Below, piece by piece: positions 33,893 to 41,986 of a stretch of DNA of 64,000 bases. Within the stretch, counting starts at the first letter, position 1. Each line of letters begins with the position of its first letter. The notes below the pieces were generated by a model, which saw only the letters and a program-made list of their open reading frames with translations, searched no databases and had not been told where the DNA came from. The position numbers and the translations under genes are program-made. Origin of the DNA: Williamsia maris (GTDB taxonomy: Bacteria; Actinomycetota; Actinomycetes; Mycobacteriales; Mycobacteriaceae); NCBI RefSeq assembly GCF_024171815.1, contig NZ_JAMTCJ010000001.1, positions 682,001-746,000 on the forward strand, in the 5' to 3' direction.

Positions 33893-35260
33893 GTGATCGG
33901 CGTGCGCAGGCGGCGACGCTCTCCCTCGCTGCGCACCCGCGTCACGGTGGCCGCCGCCCTGGTCACCGTCATCATCGTCGGACTGGTCGGTGCGGTCGCC
34001 TGGACCCAGGTCCGGACCAGCGGTTACCGCGAACTCGACGCCCGCGTCGACACCCTCTCGGCGGCAATGCAACCCAGCATCTCCAACCCCAACTCGACGA
34101 CCATCGCCGACAACGTCGCGTCCGGCTCGCTCGCGACCACGCGGGTCGGTGCGCTCGCCCTGTTCAGCACGCCCACGCAGATCCCACAACAGAGCGTCGG
34201 CATCCGCGACACCTCGATCAACAACACGAAGTACCGCGTCAAAACCGTCTCGGTACTGGACAATTCGATCCTCAACGGCGGCGCCAACATCTCGGTGGCC
34301 GTACCGCTCAAACCCACCCTCGACCGCATCGACGGACTCCGCCGCGGTCTGCTGCTCATCGGGTTGGCCGCTGTGGTCGCCTCGGCCGTACTCGCCTGGC
34401 TACTCGGAGGATTGGCCATCCGTCCGCTGCGCCGCCTGGCCAAACACACCGAGGCGTTGCCGGTCGACGCAGGCCCCGAGGACCCCGAACGTGCTGCGCT
34501 GCACACCGTTCGCGGCGCCCGCGAGGCCGAGGAGATCGCCGCGGCGATGAACTCGCTGCTCGGTCGCGTCGACGACGAACGGGCGCGGACCCAGGAGGCG
34601 TTGACCACCGCGCGCGACTTCGCGTCGGTGTCGGCGCATGAGCTGCGGACCCCGCTGACCGCCATGCGTACCGACCTCGAGGTCCTCGACACCTTCTCCC
34701 CCGACGCCGCGTCCCGCGCCGAGATCATCACCGACCTCCGACGGTCACACGGACGGATCCTGGAAACGCTTGCGTCGCTGGAAAACCTGGCCCAGGGCGA
34801 GCTCGGCGGCCGCGACCGGGTGCGGATGGACGTCGTCGACATCCTCGACCGGGTCGCGACCGAGTCGGCCGCCCGCCTGCACGGCGTGAGTCTCTCGCTC
34901 GACGGTGACCAGTCGGTGCCGGCCATGGTGGTGGAGACCGGTATCGCGATGGCGGTGCAGAACGCGGTGATCAACGCGGTCCGGCACGGACAGGCCACCG
35001 AGGTCCGGCTCTCCGCGCACCCGTTCGGCGACCGTGGCGGTGCGGTGATCTGGGTCGACGACAACGGTCGCGGTATCCCTCCGACCGATCGGGCGCGCCT
35101 GTTCGGGCGCTTCGAGCGCGGCACCACGACCGCCTCCGGGTCCGGTCTCGGACTCGCTCTCATCGCACAGCAGGCGACGCTGCACCGCGGCACCGCCGAG
35201 CTGTCCGACAGCCCCCTCGGCGGCACCCGACTGGCCATCACCATCGACGCATGGACCTGA
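33893..35260 (+). CDS. prrB: Two-component sensor histidine kinase, PrrB-like
   Basis: A 455-residue membrane kinase. It has two transmembrane helices (VTVAAALVTVIIVGLVGAVAW and GLLLIGLAAVVASAVLAWLLG) flanking an extracytoplasmic sensor of about 120 residues, then HAMP. The HisKA H-box is SVSAHELRTPLTAMRTDLEVL. The ATPase domain has N-box QNAVINAVRHG, G1 WVDDNGRGIP and G2 GSGLGLALIAQQA. It is the partner of the upstream PrrA. The C-terminal half matches remembered mycobacterial PrrB well; the sensor domain is more divergent. GTG 33893 is chosen; GTG 33902 is an alternative. Confidence 0.92.
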   Translation: MIGVRRRRRSPSLRTRVTVAAALVTVIIVGLVGAVAWTQVRTSGYRELDARVDTLSAAMQPSISNPNSTTIADNVASGSLATTRVGALALFSTPTQIPQQSVGIRDTSINNTKYRVKTVSVLDNSILNGGANISVAVPLKPTLDRIDGLRRGLLLIGLAAVVASAVLAWLLGGLAIRPLRRLAKHTEALPVDAGPEDPERAALHTVRGAREAEEIAAAMNSLLGRVDDERARTQEALTTARDFASVSAHELRTPLTAMRTDLEVLDTFSPDAASRAEIITDLRRSHGRILETLASLENLAQGELGGRDRVRMDVVDILDRVATESAARLHGVSLSLDGDQSVPAMVVETGIAMAVQNAVINAVRHGQATEVRLSAHPFGDRGGAVIWVDDNGRGIPPTDRARLFGRFERGTTTASGSGLGLALIAQQATLHRGTAELSDSPLGGTRLAITIDAWT

Positions 35261-35289
35261 CATGTCCGATTTTCCTCGCTACGGTGGAT

Positions 35290-35301
35290 CTCGGGCCCGA
35301 G
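35290..35301. promoter_or_regulatory. Perfect 12-bp palindrome upstream of hemophore-like gene
   Basis: CTCGGGCCCGAG is self-complementary and sits 62 bp before the hemophore-like start, in the 102-bp gap after prrB. It could be a dimeric regulator site. It does not resemble the AT-rich iron-box of IdeR/DtxR regulators. Confidence 0.25.
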
Positions 35302-35362
35302 GTGCCGCTGCAGCTACGCCGGTGTCGCACTCGATGAGCCCGTACCCCGCGAGGAGGCACAC

Positions 35363-35716
35363 ATGAGTTCGCGATTCACACGTATCAAGTTGGGCGCCAT
35401 CACCCTGGGGATCGGCGCAGCCGCGCTGGCCGTACCCGCGACCGCATCCGCAGCGCCGGTCACCACCCCCGTACCGGGCACCAATTGCACTCTCGGGCAG
35501 GTCGAGCGGTCGATCGACGCCAACGCCCCCGAGGTCTCGCGATACCTGGACAACCCGCGCATCCGGTCCGAGTTCGAGCGGATCGTGACCCTGCCCGACG
35601 GTGCCCGCCGCGCCGAGGCCGAGCGGTACCTCGATCGCTACCCGCAGCTGCGGCAGTACCGACCGGCGATCGAGAAGCGCATCGGGGTCATCGAGCGGAC
35701 CTGCAGCCGCTTCTGA
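35363..35716 (+). CDS. Hemophore-related secreted protein
   Basis: A 117-residue exported protein. Signal peptide residues 1-31 end at TASAAP. The mature part is a small helical domain with two Cys (NCTLGQVE and RTCSRF) positioned to form one disulphide. The pattern C-T-x-x-Q-V-E-R ... APEVSRYLDNP ... AERYLDRYP ... PAIEKRIGVIERTC matches the hemophore-related family around M. tuberculosis Rv0203, which binds haem outside the cell and hands it to MmpL3/MmpL11-type transporters. Haem ligands cannot be confirmed from sequence. GAGGAGG lies about 6 nt before the ATG. Confidence 0.82.
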   Translation: MSSRFTRIKLGAITLGIGAAALAVPATASAAPVTTPVPGTNCTLGQVERSIDANAPEVSRYLDNPRIRSEFERIVTLPDGARRAEAERYLDRYPQLRQYRPAIEKRIGVIERTCSRF

Positions 35717-35725
35717 GAGACCGGG

Positions 35726-36670
35726 TCAGAGCAGGTCGCGGCCGAGTGAGGCCGCCCCGACGATGCCCGCGTCGTCACCCAGCGCCGAGACCGCGAACCG
35801 ACGGTCTGGGTTGGGTTGCAGAACCCATGGTGCAGTGGCGGTCTCGATGCGATCGGCCAGATCCTGGCCGAGCTTTTCGGCGAGGCCGCCACCGACCACG
35901 ACCAGGTCGAGATCGAGGATGTTGAGTGTCGATCCGATCGCGACGCCGAGTGCGTCGATCGCGGTGTCGAACAACGACACCGCGAGTTCGTCGCCGGAGT
36001 CGAGCGCTTTCTTCCACACCTTCGAGGTGATCTTGGTCTTGCCGAGTTCGTCGCGGATGTCGAACAGGCTCGTCGTCCGGCCCGCCTCCACCATGTCTGC
36101 GGCAGCGGTCTCCATCGACCGACGGCCCGCGTAGGCCTCGACGCACCCGCGCCGACCGCAGCCGCACAGAGCGCCGCGTTCCTGCACGACCACGTGGCCG
36201 ATCTCGCCTGCGGCACCGCGGGATCCGTTGAACGGACGGCCGTCGACGATCAGTGCACCGCCGATGCCGGTGCCCATCCAGAGTCCGAGCACGTTGTCCG
36301 CGCCCTCGGCCGCGCCGGCCAGCCACTCTCCGAGCAGACCGACGTTGGCGTCGTTGCCCAGGGCGACCGGGATGCCGAGCGCTTTGCCGAGTTCGTCACC
36401 GATCTCGACCTTTTCGTGCCAGTTGGAGAGATTGGGGACCGTGAGGACGTCGCCTTTGTGGACGACGCCGGGGATCCCGACACCCACGGAGACCGGGTCG
36501 GCGTCGAACGACGACACCAGGTCAGCGATGGTGGAGAGCACCGCGTCCGGTCCCTCGGTGGGGGTGTTCGCCTTCGCGCGGTCGACGACCTTGTGATCGG
36601 CGTCGACCAGTCCGACCTCGATGTTGGTTCCCCCGACATCGACGCCGGCAACGAGCTTTTTAGCCGACAC
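35726..36670 (-). CDS. ROK-family sugar kinase (glucokinase-like)
   Basis: A 314-residue ROK-family sugar kinase. The phosphate-binding start is AGVDVGGTNIEVGLVDAD, the sugar-site segments are GNDANVGLLGEW and GAAGEIGHVV, and the ROK zinc motif is CGCGRRGCVEAYAG. VVVGGGLAEK completes the ATP site. The enzyme probably phosphorylates glucose or an N-acetylated hexose with ATP; the EIGH motif and length suit glucokinase. GTG 36668-36670 lies inside the last codons of the FKBP gene (11-nt overlap), so the two are coupled. It is last in the gltA-FKBP-ROK operon. Confidence 0.9.
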   Translation of the reverse strand: MSAKKLVAGVDVGGTNIEVGLVDADHKVVDRAKANTPTEGPDAVLSTIADLVSSFDADPVSVGVGIPGVVHKGDVLTVPNLSNWHEKVEIGDELGKALGIPVALGNDANVGLLGEWLAGAAEGADNVLGLWMGTGIGGALIVDGRPFNGSRGAAGEIGHVVVQERGALCGCGRRGCVEAYAGRRSMETAAADMVEAGRTTSLFDIRDELGKTKITSKVWKKALDSGDELAVSLFDTAIDALGVAIGSTLNILDLDLVVVGGGLAEKLGQDLADRIETATAPWVLQPNPDRRFAVSALGDDAGIVGAASLGRDLL

Positions 36671-37034
36671 CGAGCAGATCGATCACGAACACCAGGGTCT
36701 TGCCGGACAGGCGGTGTCCGGCGCCCGCGGGGCCGTAGGCGAGCTCCGGCGGCACGGTGAGCTGACGACGACCGCCCACCTTCATGCCGGGGATGCCCTC
36801 CTGCCAGCCCGGGATCAACCGGTCGAGCGGGAAGTTCGCGGACTGGCCGCGGTCCCACGACGAGTCGAACTCCTCGCCGGTGTCGAACTCGACGCCGACG
36901 TAGTGCACGTCGACCAGTCCGTGGGCGATCGCCTCGTCGCCGTCACCGACGACGATGTCGGTGGCCACCAGGTCGGTCGGAGCGGGGCCCTCCTGGAAAT
37001 CGACGGTGGGCTTTTCTTCTTGGGGCTTACTCAA
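36660..37034 (-). CDS. FKBP-type peptidyl-prolyl isomerase
   Basis: A 124-residue single-domain FKBP. Landmarks are HYVGVEFDTGEEFDSSWDRGQ, FPLDRLIPGWQEGIPGMKVGGRRQLTVPPELAYG and LVFVIDLLGVG, which carry the conserved hydrophobic pocket residues. There is no signal peptide, so it is a cytosolic folding catalyst. A TTG start at 37032-37034 is inferred: it lies one base after the citrate synthase stop, with GGGAG 9 nt upstream. The longer frame to 37124 runs through gltA and is rejected. The tight packing with citrate synthase implies co-translation. Confidence 0.85.
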   Translation of the reverse strand: MSKPQEEKPTVDFQEGPAPTDLVATDIVVGDGDEAIAHGLVDVHYVGVEFDTGEEFDSSWDRGQSANFPLDRLIPGWQEGIPGMKVGGRRQLTVPPELAYGPAGAGHRLSGKTLVFVIDLLGVG

Positions 37035-37035
37035 C

Positions 37036-38355
37036 TCAACGGTCTCCCATAGCTGTGAAGTCGCGCTCGGTGTATCCGGTGTAGATCTGCCGCGGACGGC
37101 CGATCTTGGTACCGGGGTCGGCATTCATCTCCTGCCAGTGCGCGATCCAGCCCGGCAGGCGGCCGAGAGCGAAGAGCACGGTGAACATGCGCGTGGGGAA
37201 TCCCATGGCGCGGTAGATGAGTCCGGTGTAGAAATCCACGTTCGGGTAGAGCTTGCGCTCGATGAAGTAGTCGTCGTGCAGGGCGACGTCCTCGAGACCC
37301 TTGGCGATGTCGAGCAGATCGTCTGTGACACCGAGGGTTTGCAGGATCTTGTCCGCGGTCTCCTTGACGATGGCCGCGCGCGGGTCGTAGTTCTTGTAGA
37401 CCCGGTGGCCGAAGCCCATGAGCTTGACCCCGGCCTCCTTGTTCTTCACCCGGTTCATGAAGTCCTTGGTGTCGCCACCGTTCGCCTTGATGTCGTCGAG
37501 CATCTCGAGCACGGCCTGGTTGGCACCGCCGTGCAGCGGGCCCCAGAGTGCGTTGATGCCACCGGAGATCGACGTGAACAGGTTGGCCTGCGACGAACCG
37601 ACCAGCCGCACCGTCGACGTCGAGCAGTTCTGCTCATGATCGGCGTGCAGGATGAACAGCATGTCGAGGGCCTTGACGACCTCGGGATCGACCTCGTAGG
37701 GCTCGGCTGGGAAACCGAACGTCATCCGCAGGAAGTTCTCCACGAGGCTCAGCGAGTTGTCCGGGTACAGGAACGGCTGTCCGGCCGACTTCTTGTACGC
37801 GTACGCCGCGATGGTCGGGAGCTTGGCCAGCAGACGGATCGTCGACAGCTCGACCTGCTCGGGATCCTTCGGATCGAGCGAATCCTGGTAGTAGGCGCTC
37901 AGCGCGTTGACGGCGCTGGAGAGCACCGGCATCGGGTGGGCGTTGCGCGGGAATCCGTCGAAGAACCGCTTGAGGTCCTCGTGCAGCAGGGTGTGGCGCT
38001 GGATCCGGTTGGTGAAGTCGTCGAGCTCACTCGGGGTCGGCAGCTCGCCGTAGATCAGCAGGTAGCTGACCTCGATGAACGTCGACTGCTTGGCGAGCTG
38101 GTCGATCGGGTACCCGCGGTAGCGCAGGATGCCCGCGTCACCGTCGATGTAGGTGATCGCCGACTTGGTGGAGGCGGTGTTGACGAAACCACCGTCGAAG
38201 GTCGTGAGCCCGGTCTCGGAGAGGAACTTGCCGAGGGCGACGCCGGAGCTGCCCTCTGTCGCCTCGACGATGGGGAGATCGAGCTCGCCACCCGGGTAGG
38301 TGAAACGTGCGGACTGGGCTGTCGAATCGTTGGACGACACTGCTTCGGCGGACAC
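37036..38355 (-). CDS. gltA: Citrate synthase (hexameric type), GltA2-like
   Basis: A 439-residue citrate synthase, the entry step of the TCA cycle (oxaloacetate plus acetyl-CoA). The active-site regions are ADHEQNCSTSTVRLVGSS (His), GINALWGPLHGGANQAVLEML (His) and MGFGHRVYKNYDPRA (catalytic segment). Length and N-terminal extension suit the long type I enzyme. GTG 38353-38355 has AAGGGG six bases upstream. Its stop is one base from the FKBP start. A second, shorter citrate synthase is at 49894. Confidence 0.96.
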   Translation of the reverse strand: MSAEAVSSNDSTAQSARFTYPGGELDLPIVEATEGSSGVALGKFLSETGLTTFDGGFVNTASTKSAITYIDGDAGILRYRGYPIDQLAKQSTFIEVSYLLIYGELPTPSELDDFTNRIQRHTLLHEDLKRFFDGFPRNAHPMPVLSSAVNALSAYYQDSLDPKDPEQVELSTIRLLAKLPTIAAYAYKKSAGQPFLYPDNSLSLVENFLRMTFGFPAEPYEVDPEVVKALDMLFILHADHEQNCSTSTVRLVGSSQANLFTSISGGINALWGPLHGGANQAVLEMLDDIKANGGDTKDFMNRVKNKEAGVKLMGFGHRVYKNYDPRAAIVKETADKILQTLGVTDDLLDIAKGLEDVALHDDYFIERKLYPNVDFYTGLIYRAMGFPTRMFTVLFALGRLPGWIAHWQEMNADPGTKIGRPRQIYTGYTERDFTAMGDR

Positions 38356-38429
38356 TCGGGCCCCTTTTCGAATGGCTGGAACGGTCTTGTGAACCGGTTG
38401 ACAAGGGTGTACTTAAGCCTGAGAACAAC

Positions 38430-39371
38430 CTAGTCGCTCGTGAGCTCGCCCGCCCACGGAGGGTCGGCGCCGGCCCTGGAGACGGTGATCGCCGCGGCCC
38501 GCGCCGCGTAGGTGAGGGCGTCGCGCCAGGCGCCGTCGTCCATCGACCGCACCTCGTCCTGACCGAGGGCCCCGTGGCCACCGAGCCAGTGCAGCAGGGC
38601 GCCCACGACGGTGTCGCCCGCGCCGATCGTGTCGACGGGGGTGACGGTGGGCGCGGCGACGTCGACGGTTCCGGTCGCGGTGGTCACCGAGATGCCCTTT
38701 CCGCCCCGGGTGACCACGACCGCACCGACACCCGCGGCGAGCCAGTCACCGGGGTGGGATCCGTTGGGGCCCTGCCCGAGCCACTCGGCGTCGTCGTCGG
38801 AGACCTTCACGATGTCGATCGACGGCAGCCACGACCGGAAGCGTGCCCGGTAGGCGTCCGGGGCGTCGATGGCGACGGTGCGGATGTTGGGATCGACCAT
38901 GATCAACCGGCCCTGCGCGTGGTGGGTGTGCATCATCTGCTCGTACACCGACGCACCGGGTTCGAGCACCAGCGACAGCGTGCCGAAGCAGAGCGCGGCC
39001 ACCGATCGTGGCAGGGCGCCGGGGTCGGTCACGAGCCGATCCGCGGTGCCCTCGACGTAGAAGGTGTAGCTCGCGGCGTTGTCCTCGCCGATCGCGGCCA
39101 ACGCGAGGGAGGTGGGGGCGTCGTCACGCTGGACCAGTGACAGGTCCACCCCCGCCGCGCGCAGCGAGGCGACGAGTTCGTCGCCGAAGTGGTCGGTGGA
39201 GACCCGCGAACAGAACGACACCGCCGAACCGAGCCGGCCGAGCGCGATGGCCGCGTTGAACGGCCCACCGCCCAGCGCGGGCTGCAGCGGGGGCTGACCC
39301 GGCCCGTCGAACCCACGGGCGTCGAGGACGAGGTCGACGAGCGACTCACCGCAGACGACGATCTCTTTCAT
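38430..39371 (-). CDS. PfkB-family carbohydrate kinase (fructokinase-like)
   Basis: A 313-residue ribokinase/PfkB-family kinase. It has the N-terminal sugar-lid segment ALGGGPFNAAIALGRLG and the C-terminal ATP/anion-hole motif VDTIGAGDTVVGALL with the catalytic Asp. YTFYVEGTADRL fits fructokinase-like members, so fructose is a plausible substrate. The ATG overlaps the stop of the aldose epimerase (ATGA, 39368-39371); the two form a sugar-handling operon. It lies 74 bp before gltA on the same strand. Confidence 0.9.
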   Translation of the reverse strand: MKEIVVCGESLVDLVLDARGFDGPGQPPLQPALGGGPFNAAIALGRLGSAVSFCSRVSTDHFGDELVASLRAAGVDLSLVQRDDAPTSLALAAIGEDNAASYTFYVEGTADRLVTDPGALPRSVAALCFGTLSLVLEPGASVYEQMMHTHHAQGRLIMVDPNIRTVAIDAPDAYRARFRSWLPSIDIVKVSDDDAEWLGQGPNGSHPGDWLAAGVGAVVVTRGGKGISVTTATGTVDVAAPTVTPVDTIGAGDTVVGALLHWLGGHGALGQDEVRSMDDGAWRDALTYAARAAAITVSRAGADPPWAGELTSD

Positions 39372-40312
39372 GATGCCGGGGTGCTCACCGGGTGGGCGGC
39401 GATGGTGCGCAGCCCCCATGTCCCCGACCACTGTTGGCCCGGTTCGAGGACGATGAGGTCGGTGCCGCTGGCCAGGGCGTTGGGCGGGGCGGTCATCGGT
39501 TCGACGGCGAGGGCACGGCCGCGGCCAGGGAAGGCCTGACCGTGGTCGGGGTCGGCGGTGAAGACCTGCGCCCACCCGAAGTTGCGGTCGGTCCACAGTT
39601 CGGTGGAGTCGCCGTCGGGCGCGGTGAGTCGGCTGCGGTGCCGACCGTCTGTCACGACCAGGTCGGTGAACGGGTTGTCCATCCACACCCCGGCCAGGCG
39701 GCGCTCGGCCCGGAAGTCGAGGTCGGTGCCGGCGACCTCGACCGGGTCGCCCTGCGGGAGTTGGCGTTCGGGATCGAGGGGGAGCGTCGAGTCCGCCGCC
39801 AGGGTCAGGGTGCAGTCGTCGATCTCGGCGTCGCCGGCGCGGATGAAGGTGTGCTGGCCGAGCGCGAACGGGGCCCGGACGTCGCCGGTGTTGGCCGCGG
39901 TGTGGGTGACGGTCAGGCCCCCGTCGGCGTCGAGGGCATATTCGACGGTCAGCGTGATGTCGAAGGGCCACCCCGGGTGCTGACCGACCGGCACACCGAG
40001 CGTGACCGACCGCTCGGTGGCGTCGTGCAGATTCCACTCCACGGTGCGGACGAACCCGTGGTTGGCGTTGTTGCGCTCGGTCTCGGTGATGTCGAGTTGA
40101 TGAGCGACACCGTCGAAGGTGAACTTCCCGTCCGCGGTGCGGTTGGGCCAGGGTGCGAGCACCAAACCGGCCGACAACGGCGGCTTCTCCCCCTCGGGCA
40201 CGTCCCACGTCTCGGTCAGCAGTCGGTCGCCGTGTCGCACCTCGCGCAGCGCCGCACCGCGGGCCACGATCAGCGCGCTGTACTCGCCTGCGGCAATTCT
40301 GTACTCACCCAC
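39368..40312 (-). CDS. Aldose 1-epimerase family protein
   Basis: A 314-residue galactose-mutarotase-like beta-sandwich protein. It has NRTADGKFTF, the conserved His region NNANHGFVR, HTAANTGDVRAPFALGQHTFI and FGWAQVFTAD...AVEPMTAPPNA, whose Glu would be the base. It interconverts alpha and beta sugar anomers. It is coupled by ATGA to the PfkB kinase, so the pair may prepare and phosphorylate one sugar. GTG 40310-40312 is chosen by family alignment; the frame continues upstream through a pxpB shadow. It is divergent from pxpB across 52 bp. Confidence 0.88.
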   Translation of the reverse strand: MGEYRIAAGEYSALIVARGAALREVRHGDRLLTETWDVPEGEKPPLSAGLVLAPWPNRTADGKFTFDGVAHQLDITETERNNANHGFVRTVEWNLHDATERSVTLGVPVGQHPGWPFDITLTVEYALDADGGLTVTHTAANTGDVRAPFALGQHTFIRAGDAEIDDCTLTLAADSTLPLDPERQLPQGDPVEVAGTDLDFRAERRLAGVWMDNPFTDLVVTDGRHRSRLTAPDGDSTELWTDRNFGWAQVFTADPDHGQAFPGRGRALAVEPMTAPPNALASGTDLIVLEPGQQWSGTWGLRTIAAHPVSTPAS

Positions 40313-40351
40313 ATTGCGAGTCTGGCACACGGATCGGGTGCCGTTCTGCGA

Positions 40352-40357
40352 TAGCTT
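40352..40357 (+). promoter_or_regulatory. Predicted -10 of pxpB
   Basis: TAGCTT (40352-40357) lies 7 nt before the ATG at 40365 with no RBS between, the leaderless pattern. The 52-bp divergent spacer leaves little room for other control. Confidence 0.4.
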
Positions 40358-40364
40358 TGGACCC

Positions 40365-41033
40365 ATGCGCGAGCTACCCGCGGGACGCGACGCGCTGCTG
40401 CTGGACTTCTCCGACGAGGACACGCCCTGGCGCAGCGCACTCGAGGTCGCGGGCCGGCTGGGCGCGGCGATGGCGAGCGGCGACCTGCCCACCGTGATCG
40501 ACGTGGTGCCCGCCGAGACGACCGTGCTCGTGCAGGCCCGGCCGGGTCGGGGACTCGACCATCTCGGCCTGCGGAGGGCGCTGCGCGGTCCGTCGTCCGA
40601 AGACGGCACCGCCCCGACGGACGAGTCGCTCGATGACCCGGTCGTCATCGGCGTCCGGTACGACGGCCCTGATCTCGCCGCGGTCGCCGACCTCGCGGGC
40701 CTCGACGTCGACGGCGTCATCACCGCCCACCGCGAGACGATCTGGCGGGTCGCGTTCATGGGTTTCGCGCCGGGTTTCGGATACCTGGTGCCCGACGAGC
40801 CGGGGGCGGCTCCACTGGACGCGCTGCGGTCGGTGTCCCGGCGCGCGAAGTCGAGGACGTCGGTGCCCGCGGGCGCGGTGGCCGTGGCCGCCGGGTACAG
40901 CGCGGTCTACCCCCGATCGAGTCCCGGGGGGTGGCACCTGCTGGGCCACAGCGAGATCGCGCTGTGGGACCTCGACGCCCAGCCACCGGCGATCCTCATG
41001 CCCGGCCGACTCGTGCGATTCGAGTCCACGTGA
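40365..41033 (+). CDS. pxpB: 5-oxoprolinase subunit B (PxpB/KipI, allophanate hydrolase subunit 1-like)
   Basis: A 222-residue protein with the family block GFAPGFGYL followed by P.....R....R..VPAGAVAVAAGYSAVYPRSSPGGWHLLGHSE, the hallmark of PxpB/KipI. With PxpC and PxpA it opens 5-oxoproline (pyroglutamate), a damage product of Gln/Glu, using ATP. PxpC overlaps it by GTGA directly downstream. PxpA (LamB/YcsF) is not in the window. An older annotation for this family is urea-amidolyase/allophanate hydrolase subunit 1. Confidence 0.9.
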   Translation: MRELPAGRDALLLDFSDEDTPWRSALEVAGRLGAAMASGDLPTVIDVVPAETTVLVQARPGRGLDHLGLRRALRGPSSEDGTAPTDESLDDPVVIGVRYDGPDLAAVADLAGLDVDGVITAHRETIWRVAFMGFAPGFGYLVPDEPGAAPLDALRSVSRRAKSRTSVPAGAVAVAAGYSAVYPRSSPGGWHLLGHSEIALWDLDAQPPAILMPGRLVRFEST

Positions 41034-41938
41034 CCCCCGCACCGAGGCCCGCCGCGGCGCACCTCGAGGTGGTCACCACCGGCGCCCTGGCGACGGTGCA
41101 GGACCTCGGTCGCCCGGGCTACGCGCACCTCGGGGTCCCCCTGTCGGGGGCCGCCGATCGCGGTGCGTTGCGCCTCGCGAACCGTCTCGTCGGCAACCCC
41201 GAGGGCGCCGCGGCCATCGAGGTCACCCTGGGCGGGTTGTCGGTCACCGTCGCCGGGGATCTGCTGATGGTCGTCACCGGCGCGCCGTGCGCGGTGATCG
41301 TCGACGGTCGACCCACCGGATCCGGCGCTGCGTTCGTCGTCCGCGACGGTCAGACGGTGTCGCTGGGCACTCCCCCGTCGCAGCTGCGGACCTACCTGGC
41401 GGTGCGCGGCGGTGTGGACGTCCCCGCGGTCCTGGGGTCGCGATCGACCGACACCCTGTCGGATCTGGGACCCGCCCCGCTCGCCGTCGGCGACCGGATC
41501 GCCGTGGGCTCCGAGCGCGACGCGTGGCCGAGCACGACCGAGGCACCCGGCACCATGACGTCGATGACCGAGGACGTCGTGGCGCTGCACGCCGAACCGG
41601 GACCGCGGGCACAGGCGCTGGTCGACCCGGGCGTGCTGTACGCAGGCCTCTGGGTCGTCAACCCGTCGAGCAACCGGGTGGGCGTGCGTCTCGACCGCAG
41701 CGCCGACACCGACGACGGCGCCAACTCACTGCCCGAGACCCGTTCGGACGGTGGGACCGTCGCTTCGGAGGGGGTGGCGCTGGGTTCGGTGCAGATACCG
41801 CCGAGCGGACAGCCGGTCATCTTTCTCGTCGACCATCCGGTCACCGGCGGCTACCCGGTCGTCGCGGTCCTGACCGCCGACTCCGTCGACCGCGCCGCAC
41901 AACTGGTCCCCGGCCAACGGGTCCGGCTGCATCGTTGA
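41030..41938 (+). CDS. pxpC: 5-oxoprolinase subunit C (PxpC, carboxyltransferase-like)
   Basis: A 302-residue carboxyltransferase-like protein. Family blocks are TVQDLGRPGYAHLGVPLSGAADRGALRLANRLVGNPEGAAAIEVTLGG and RTYLAVRGGVDVPAVLGSRSTDT, with PSGQPVIFLVDHPVTGGYPVVAVL near the end. It works with PxpB in ATP-dependent 5-oxoprolinase. GTG 41030 overlaps the pxpB stop (GTGA). The longer frame upstream is a pxpB shadow. Its last codons overlap a GTTGACAGGCC direct repeat belonging to the next promoter. Confidence 0.92.
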   Translation: MTPAPRPAAAHLEVVTTGALATVQDLGRPGYAHLGVPLSGAADRGALRLANRLVGNPEGAAAIEVTLGGLSVTVAGDLLMVVTGAPCAVIVDGRPTGSGAAFVVRDGQTVSLGTPPSQLRTYLAVRGGVDVPAVLGSRSTDTLSDLGPAPLAVGDRIAVGSERDAWPSTTEAPGTMTSMTEDVVALHAEPGPRAQALVDPGVLYAGLWVVNPSSNRVGVRLDRSADTDDGANSLPETRSDGGTVASEGVALGSVQIPPSGQPVIFLVDHPVTGGYPVVAVLTADSVDRAAQLVPGQRVRLHR

Positions 41939-41986
41939 CAGGCCACCGTTGACAGGCCGGTGAGACGAATATAGCGTTTCGTCTCA
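41934..41986 (+). promoter_or_regulatory. Promoter-operator of the MpaB-type oxygenase gene
   Basis: GTTGACAGGCC occurs twice with a 14-bp period (41934-41944 and 41948-41958); the first copy includes the pxpC stop. TTGACA of the second copy (41949-41954) is 17 bp from TAGCGT (41972-41977), a strong promoter 8 nt before the ATG. A perfect dyad, TGAGACGAA (41961-41969) and TTCGTCTCA (41978-41986), brackets the -10 and ends on the first base of the ATG. This is a textbook repressor position; the regulator is unidentified. Confidence 0.65.

Noticed and set aside
35290-35301. Iron-box (IdeR/DtxR) before the hemophore-like gene
   Set aside because: The palindrome CTCGGGCCCGAG is GC-rich and does not resemble the known AT-rich iron-box consensus; kept only as an unspecified dyad.
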